A DNA stretch of 64,000 nucleotides from Chrysaora quinquecirrha. Taxonomy: Eukaryota > Cnidaria > Scyphozoa > Semaeostomeae > Pelagiidae. Positions 58,201 to 64,000 of this stretch are shown here, piece after piece. A program made the position numbers and the translations under genes. Where the stretch lies: the NCBI GenBank assembly GCA_014526335.1, contig JACTAT010000037.1, forward strand, positions 763,777 to 827,776, written 5' to 3'. Each line of letters begins with the position of its first letter. Positions within the stretch are counted from its first letter, which is position 1. The notes beneath the pieces were generated by a model that saw only the letters and a list, made by a program, of their open reading frames with translations, did no database searches and had not been told where the DNA came from.

Positions 58201-61200
58201 TTCCGGTGGTTTTTAACTTTTATAAATTACGAGGTATTGCACCAAATTTCTCAAAATGGTGGCTAGCTGTGGCTCGGCCTAAAAGATAAATATTTTCACA
58301 AAAAAGGCAACAGGGATCAGGAGCCCCATGAACAATCTTAGTGGGAAATATTCACCATTAAAGTAAGAAAGTAAGAAATTTGAGCATGAAGAAACAGATG
58401 ATAAACATATACTTCACAGTTTCATTTGGAAACTGCAAATTCAATGTTTATGGTCTCTTTCTTCAAACTTAAATTTATTTGAAGTCTGCAGTTGTTTCCT
58501 TTAAAGTAAGAGATATCTTACTTTTAATCTCTGAAATACAGTTCCTCATGCCTAACAAATAATCTGATGAATTCCTTTTGCAAATTTTTTACCAAGAATA
58601 GCTACTGAAATCTTAATGCGTAAAGTAAAGAAAATGTTAAAATGAATGAGAGCATTAACAAAGTAAAATTGTAAGCAAGCAAGCAAGGTGCATGCTGAAG
58701 ACCAGTGCTACGCTACATATTGATAATTTAATCACAAACAGAAACTGTAAACTTACTAGAAGCTATGACAAAGCTTTCTGTTGAGCTACCTTTTTCCAAG
58801 CTATCTGCAGTACCAGATGGGGCAGGAATCCCAAGAAAAGCTGTTTCACTGGAGTCAGAGCTGCTGCTTTCTGCTTTAAGTAAATTTTGCATTATATCAC
58901 CATCTAATGATCCTGTGATAGCAAAGAAAAGATGTATGTTGGATTCACCGCCCATTGAGTACATATACATGGGATTAAATAGGGGAAAACTTTGATTAAA
59001 AAGTTTGGGACAACTGTGTGGGCAAACCGTTGAACAAACATTGTTAGGTAGAGTTGCGGGAGTGCTATTGGCTGCAGTGGACTTTGGGTGAGAAAAAGGT
59101 ATTGTGACGTCAGGCTGACACACAAGAAGGTCAGAAAATGGGCCAAAATTTAGGCCCGTTTTGGTTTTTATGGTGCTTTTTCATCAAGGGTGGTACCCTA
59201 GATTTTAAAATGGATTTGAGATATATGGGCGTGGTCCTGATGATTCAATGTGCTTTCAACGTTTGTACCAGTTAGAACACAGCCACCAGTTAGAATGTTA
59301 ACCAAAAATTGAACAGGTCAGTCGGTCGAGGGGTTGTCCGAGAGCAGGAAGGACGTGAAGAACCACCAAGAGAACAGTCAATTACAATATTAGTTAAGAA
59401 AGTGCAATCAAACTGTTTATATCTGTCTTGCAAATCTACTGTAAAACTATTTTCAATCATCAAAACAGAACAAGAAAGTGCAAACTTACTAGACTTTTTT
59501 TCTGATTGATCTGAACAATTAGTTTTGGGCAACTCAACAATTTCTGTTGTACCTTTTTGGAAGAAACATATAGAATGAAAGCTTAATGAATTATAGATTT
59601 TAGTATATACAGTGAATTCAAGAGAAATGGCACATTTTTGCAGCATAAAAAGCAGTTGAAAATTACAAACACAAGAAAAATTTTACAATAAACTGAGATT
59701 TTTCCAATTAATTAATCACGAAACCGTTTTTTACAAATGTGAAGCAAAAAAAAGAGCTGCTAAATTTACAAATTCTGGTTACAGATTGTTTCAGGTCATT
59801 TTAACTTTTATAAATTGGAAATGATGATATAAACATACTCTGAGGTCAAATAATCTATTTAATTACCATTGATCGAAATACAAGAGCTCAAAGTAAAAGA
59901 TGCATCAAAATTGAAAGCTTTCAGACTGAAATGTTTCAAACATTACACTTTGGACAGAAGACTTTTGCATGCTATTTTTGAGAATTTAGGACAAAACCTT
60001 TGGATATTAATTCACAGTATTGGAAATTTCACCAGTCTTTGATTTGGTAAATGTTCCAGTTATTTTTCTGCTTGGCTGAAATAGTGATATAATTTAGGCA
60101 CCCTTCATGTAACTATGTGATCTGTACACACATGACAGTGGTGTTTGATCAAGGTTCAAAACAAATTCATCTGCAATATTGTCAAAGACCTAATGCGCTT
60201 TTAATTTTTCTTGGAAAGTCTATTCTTTGCATTTTTCTTATTTCAAAGAATTAAAAAAAACTTTAGACCATCAAAATTTTGGACAGGCATTGTTCCAATT
60301 TAAAATTATTTAAAACTTTCAGCCAATCAAAATTAAATTGTTGAAAATTTAATTTTCCAAATTTATTTATTGGAATGTATGATTACTTTAATTTATATAT
60401 TAATATTACCTGGTGAATTACCATTGCCAGGATTGTTTACTTTGGATTCAGATGCTGAAAAGATTAGAGCTGATATTCAACAAATTGTTGGCATTTATTT
60501 TTCAGGATATTGATAATTTTGAAAGCTAAGCATTGAATGCTAAAAAATTATGAACATTAATCAATATCCGCAAGAATACAATGCCCACCTTGACCATCAA
60601 TTTAGAAAATAAAAAGCAATGAAAACCCAACCTCTACCTTTCATGAATGCTTTCATCAGATTCAAAATTTTCTTGCCAGTTTCAGGACGTGTGTCAATGG
60701 CTCCTTCACCCATGAAATTTGCTGCAGCACCATCAGTTGCAAACGTTGTAACATCGTGAACAATAGATTGATGACCACTTTTAGCTAATCTTGTGTGGCT
60801 TGCTGAATAGATCACGATAACATTTGTGCCACAATTTTCTTTCAAAGCTTCTGCCTGTAAGGAATTGTATCATACATCTTGATTCTCAAACAAAGAATCA
60901 ACAAGCACTGCTTCACAAATGATGATACTTTAATAAATCTTTTCATTAACCAGACAATGATATAATGAAAAATATGCTAAGATATGCAAGCCAATGGGCT
61001 ATTTAATTTTCTGGTCAATGTGAGGCTAGAGTCAAGTCAATACAGCCTTTAAAAGAAATGCTAATAAACTGAAAAGAGACTAGTATTTATTACACCATGT
61101 CTCACATATTTTTAATATATTCCTTCAGCCTAGTTGGATTTGAGGACGTCAGCTTTCTTTTCGCCTTGGCCCTTTCACAGCAAATTCTTCACCACAGTGA

Positions 61201-63061
61201 CACTTTTTCTTGGCGATTGGACATTCTGCTCCACATGATGCACAATTCTAAGCAAAAGAGTAGAGATGCTATTGTTATGCAGAATTTGCATAATTGTTTT
61301 AAAATCATATCATATCATATAATTGCTATATTCATTTTTTTTCTAGCAGGTTTAAAATTTATGACAGATGAATATGACCTATAAAGATTGGACCAGCAAA
61401 GTGAAAGTTGAAGGAAAAATATTTCTAAAAACCTGCACAAATACAATTTGATAATTCTTAATTGACATAAGAAACACCAATAAGTACCTATAAAATAACC
61501 ATTAATACTTTACAGGCACATGAGCCCTAAATCATATTGTATATGGATTTTAAATCATATAAATCTAAAATACTATAAATGTTATTTATCTACAAAATTC
61601 TTAAGGTATACTTGTCAAAAATTTCAAAGAAGTTTTAGCTTATTTAACATTTTTGCTCACATAAACATCTCTTATCCATTCAAAAATACTAATTTCCAAA
61701 TTGCTCTTTCAGCGTAAGAATAAATATATTTGGCATCACTGGCTGCTGCAGTTTTACTACCTCTGGCCAGGATGGGATCTATAAGTTTAGTACAAAGATA
61801 TTAATGCTCACAAATATCTACAAACCTTTTAATTATGGTCTTCTTTCCTTGGCCATCTGGAATAAAGGAAACTTATTAAACCTCCTGTCAGATGTATTCT
61901 AAAGATGCCAAAAGACTAGCAGGAAAATGTTCACAATTTCATTGACTTTCATTTAGAATGAAAATTAAATGATTTTTTTCGCATTTTGGATAAAAAATGG
62001 TCAAAAATCTCGCAGGAAGAATTGCATTCGAGACTTTCTGGAAAAAAGGTTGTCTTGAAAACAGAGATGTATGGCTTTTTGAGACAAAGTACAGTAGATC
62101 AAACTTGTAATTACCATTTAAATTTTCGCTCAAAGTGTACAGTTAGAGAAGAATTGGGGTTGAAATATTGATAAAGATTCTAGGTCAGTAACTTTTGAAA
62201 TTCTTGCTTTAATGTGAAAATAAAGTTTGAACTTGAAGGAGTCTTCAGAAACTTTTATGGACAATTTCATTCACATACTTCAAAACTGTTGTTATCATAA
62301 AATGTAGCAAATTAATTTTGAACCAAATTCTTGGGTTTATAGAGAAGAATTTGCAAATTCAAATTCACTAAAAAATACCCTCTTTTGGGCCTAAACAATA
62401 GTCACACACCTGAAATGGTTTTCCACACAATAACTTCTGTTTTCTTTGTGAAAACTACACTTCTCAGTAAAAATTATAGCGTGGAACAAAGGTATCAGCT
62501 ATCTTGCTTTCAAAAAGGAAAGAGTCAAGGGCCAAAAAGTAGTTATGTTTATTGCTTTTTATCAAGACAACTCTTGCAATATTTCGCTCGAAATCTGGAA
62601 GTCATGGCTTTGTTATGTAAATTTTTTGTCTTTTGGACCTTCGGCAATACTCTTGGCCGCCATTTTAGGACAAGCGTCGCAATGTACTTTTGTCCCCTAA
62701 AGTGAATTCATAAATCATGAAGTTAAAATGAAAACAAGTGAATATTTCACCAATTCAACAAAATGTTAAAAAACTCAAGGAATAGGAGTAGGACGCTTAT
62801 TTTAAACATAAAATCTACGAAGGTTTAATCTTCGGATGTGCTTAGGCCTCTTATCTGTTTGCGAGTATTTTTCACGTTTCTCAGCACTCAGCATAATGAT
62901 CCTCAATCCTCATAATCATATACAGACATTTCAAGAAACAACTGTTATAATCGTGGTTTTTGGTATAAGTATATTCATTTACCTTCTGCGTCATGATCTT
63001 CTTCATCGAGATAAAGATTAAACGTTTCCATGATTTCCACATTCATCAATTCCATAAACAT
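55272..63061 (-). CDS. Zinc-ribbon cargo protein, multi-exon, starting next to the right TIR
   Basis: Phase-consistent minus exons: 63,061-62,983 (METFNLYLDEEDHDAE; three in-frame ATGs, 63,061, 63,046 and 63,031, are possible starts), 61,856-61,812, 61,778-61,690 (PILARGSKTAAASDAKYIY), 61,247-about 61,149 (CASCGAECPIAKKKCHCG, a C2C2 zinc ribbon like UPF0547), 60,854-60,638 (NVIVIYSASHTRLAKSG), 60,454-60,410, 59,552-59,490, 58,912-58,757, 55,930-55,796, 55,609-55,272 (last, ends WTIRILRH). The ribbon exon meets a TGA unless a weak donor after GEEFA is used, which would keep phase. The middle is acidic/Ser-rich; the end (INWTWETMKGRRVQILWP) is unrecognised. Function unknown; DNA or RNA contact through the ribbon is inference. 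Confidence 0.65.
57210..57760 (-). pseudogene. Decayed duplicate of two exons of the zinc-ribbon gene
   Basis: 57,760-57,699 repeats exon 59,552-59,490 (TTEIVELPK) but is one base shorter. 57,345-57,210 repeats exon 58,912-58,757 (GSL...AFLG) with indels. Their introns also match in part. Skipping both keeps the gene in phase (a split Ser codon between 58,757 and 55,930). Confidence 0.75.
58130..58212. repeat. Short tandem repeat, GGTTTCAGCT-type units
   Basis: About eight near-10-bp units, 'ggctggtttc' and 'ggtttcagct', in a row within an intron of the minus gene. Confidence 0.9.
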
Positions 63062-63174
63062 AACCAGTATAAACCAAAGGTTGAGGGAGGCCTGCGAACA
63101 TGGGACACATTGAAAGCCCTCGATAGTTCATCCCGTGATAACCCGCAGCCTTTGTCCCAAGGCCATTATGTTCA

Positions 63175-63277
63175 CTGGCCTCAGTTTTTACATTGGATAT
63201 AAATTACACCACATGTAATTTACATGGAAAAGTTACAATTTACACTCAGTGTAAATTATAGATGTGAGGCCATGTTG
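63175..63277 (-). repeat. Right terminal inverted repeat of the giant element
   Basis: The inverse of the left repeat, with two substitutions in the outer 82 bases and a 12-base deletion after that. Both internal palindromes are conserved; one of the two substitutions falls at the centre of the first palindrome. Confidence 0.85.
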
Positions 63278-63299
63278 ATACTTTGGTTGCATCTCCTAG

Positions 63300-63525
63300 C
63301 AAGATCTGTACGAAATGGATAGCAATCATGAGAAAAGAGTTCGAATCGTCATTAATTAACATGGGGAAGGGCAAGAGGAAACGGAGTTTAGAGTATTTAC
63401 ATTCTGACTTTTTGAATATATCTAACAAACATCCCGCATTCGGTTTAGTATGCTCTACAAATCATAGCGGTTGTGCTCATAACAACCAAGACGGGATCAC
63501 ACGAATATTATTTGCATTTAGTTAA
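63300..63525 (+). CDS. Putative exon just outside the right TIR, unrecognised
   Basis: After a plausible acceptor (gcatctcctag, ending 63,299) the frame is open to a TAA at 63,525. It encodes KICTKWIAIMRKEFESSLIN, a basic KGKRKRS and HPAFGLVCSTNHSGCAHNN. It starts 22 bp outside the TIR and points away from the giant element. I recognise no family. It may be a host exon, or a chance frame. Confidence 0.35.
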
Positions 63526-64000
63526 ACGTAGAACAAAAGTTGCATTATGTATTCTTAAGCCAAATATTTGTTGCTGTATTTGATTATAAAATTCTTCCAT
63601 TGGAAGAGCCTCTGTAGGCTGTCTAAGTATACAACTGGAAATAAGATTGCAGGCAGCAAAGGGATATTTGGACATCGATAAACACAACGTCTATACACAG
63701 TAATTAGGGAGAATTATTGGATATTAATGAGCGATTGCGTCATCGTTACGAAAATAGATAACTCTGATTGGACTCTAATTGCTGAACTCAAATTGCTAAC
63801 ACCAATTAGGTTTACTTGAAACTGACAGAATCGCGTATGATTTACGATGTTGTTTACGCGAAGTTTAGAGCTGTGTCGCAGCAAGTTTTTCAGTTGCTTT
63901 TCGTTATGTGAGATCTTGTAGTGAGTGATATTCTTTGATTATTCTAAAAGCTTTATCGCACACGAGTTTATCTCTGCGTGAAAACTCAGAATAACTAACA
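63526..64000. other. Right flank, no gene seen
   Basis: No long frame and no further RhoGEF (DH) exon was found on either strand up to the window end. Confidence 0.4.

Larger units (their letters stand above)
35611..63277. mobile_element. Giant KDZ-type DNA transposon candidate, about 27.7 kb, with TIRs and cargo
   Basis: The ends are inverse copies: 35,611-35,725 and 63,277-63,175 match at 80 of the first 82 bases, then continue with a 12-base gap to ACTGAGGCCAG. Inside are a KDZ transposase-peptidase gene (plus, starting about 270 bp inside), a pseudokinase gene (plus) and a zinc-ribbon gene (minus, starting about 115 bp inside the right repeat). Terminal genes read inward. Nested younger repeats occur at 42.2, 47.3, 49.3, 51.0 and 54.4 kb. 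KDZ (Kyakuja-Dileera-Zisupton) transposons are known as large DDE elements; this gene set is not one I know. No target duplication is visible (aatagaaa on the left, atactttg on the right), so the exact termini remain open. Confidence 0.75.

Noticed and set aside
62385..62705. Plus-strand ORF with ARNLEVMALLCKFF
   Set aside because: The minus strand also has a long frame in the same place and neither shows splice sites in phase with the zinc-ribbon gene. Probably a dispersed-repeat fragment.
35611..63277. Polinton/Maverick or virus-derived element
   Set aside because: No protein-primed DNA polymerase, packaging ATPase, capsid or retrovirus-type integrase was seen in the interval. The only recombinase is a KDZ-type DDE transposase.
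35603..63285. 8-bp target duplication for the giant element
   Set aside because: Left flank aatagaaa and right flank atactttg do not match, and shifting the ends by a few bases does not help.

Overview
The window looks like a metazoan, most likely cnidarian (anthozoan-like), nuclear genome. It is AT-rich, has spliceosomal introns with GT-AG borders, and carries an animal RhoGEF gene. It also holds a dense mix of Tc1/mariner, LINE, Gypsy, Penelope-like, piggyBac-like and KDZ elements. The cnidarian assignment is inference; no rRNA or species marker is present.

Layout. 1-12.3 kb is a nested repeat zone. A dead Tc1/mariner copy is split by a minus-strand LINE, the LINE is split by a 2.2 kb foldback element with a perfect 10-bp target duplication, and the foldback is split by a TA-flanked MITE. 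A second dead Tc1 copy and its flank are duplicated in tandem. 12.3-16.9 kb has no genes and holds degenerate repeats and tRNA-like relics. 16.9-22.4 kb is a Ty3/Gypsy retrotransposon with short LTRs, an RNase H deletion and a nested LINE. 22.9-24.0 kb is a decayed minus-strand coding relic.

24.9-35.6 kb (minus) is the 3' part of a host TIAM/SIF-like RhoGEF gene (end of DH, PH domain, C-terminus). A roughly 8.5 kb intron in it holds LINE pieces and a piggyBac-like MITE.

35,611-63,277 is the main discovery: about 27.7 kb bounded by inverted repeats of about 105-115 bp that share 80 of their outer 82 bases. Three multi-exon genes lie inside. (1) A plus-strand KDZ-family transposase opens about 270 bp inside the left repeat; by continuous splice phase it runs into a C-terminal exon encoding a herpesvirus-tegument-USP-like cysteine-peptidase fold. 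(2) A plus-strand gene encodes a coiled-coil pseudokinase that lacks the catalytic and metal-binding Asp residues. (3) A minus-strand gene starts about 115 bp inside the right repeat and encodes a zinc-ribbon protein with an acidic/Ser-rich middle. The two end genes are transcribed inward from the terminal repeats, as expected of a giant cut-and-paste transposon with cargo. The transposase carries several frameshifts, so this copy looks non-autonomous as assembled. The element has itself collected MITEs, foldbacks, a minisatellite and Penelope fragments. Its left edge lies 12 bp from the 3' splice site of a RhoGEF exon. No target-site duplication was found.
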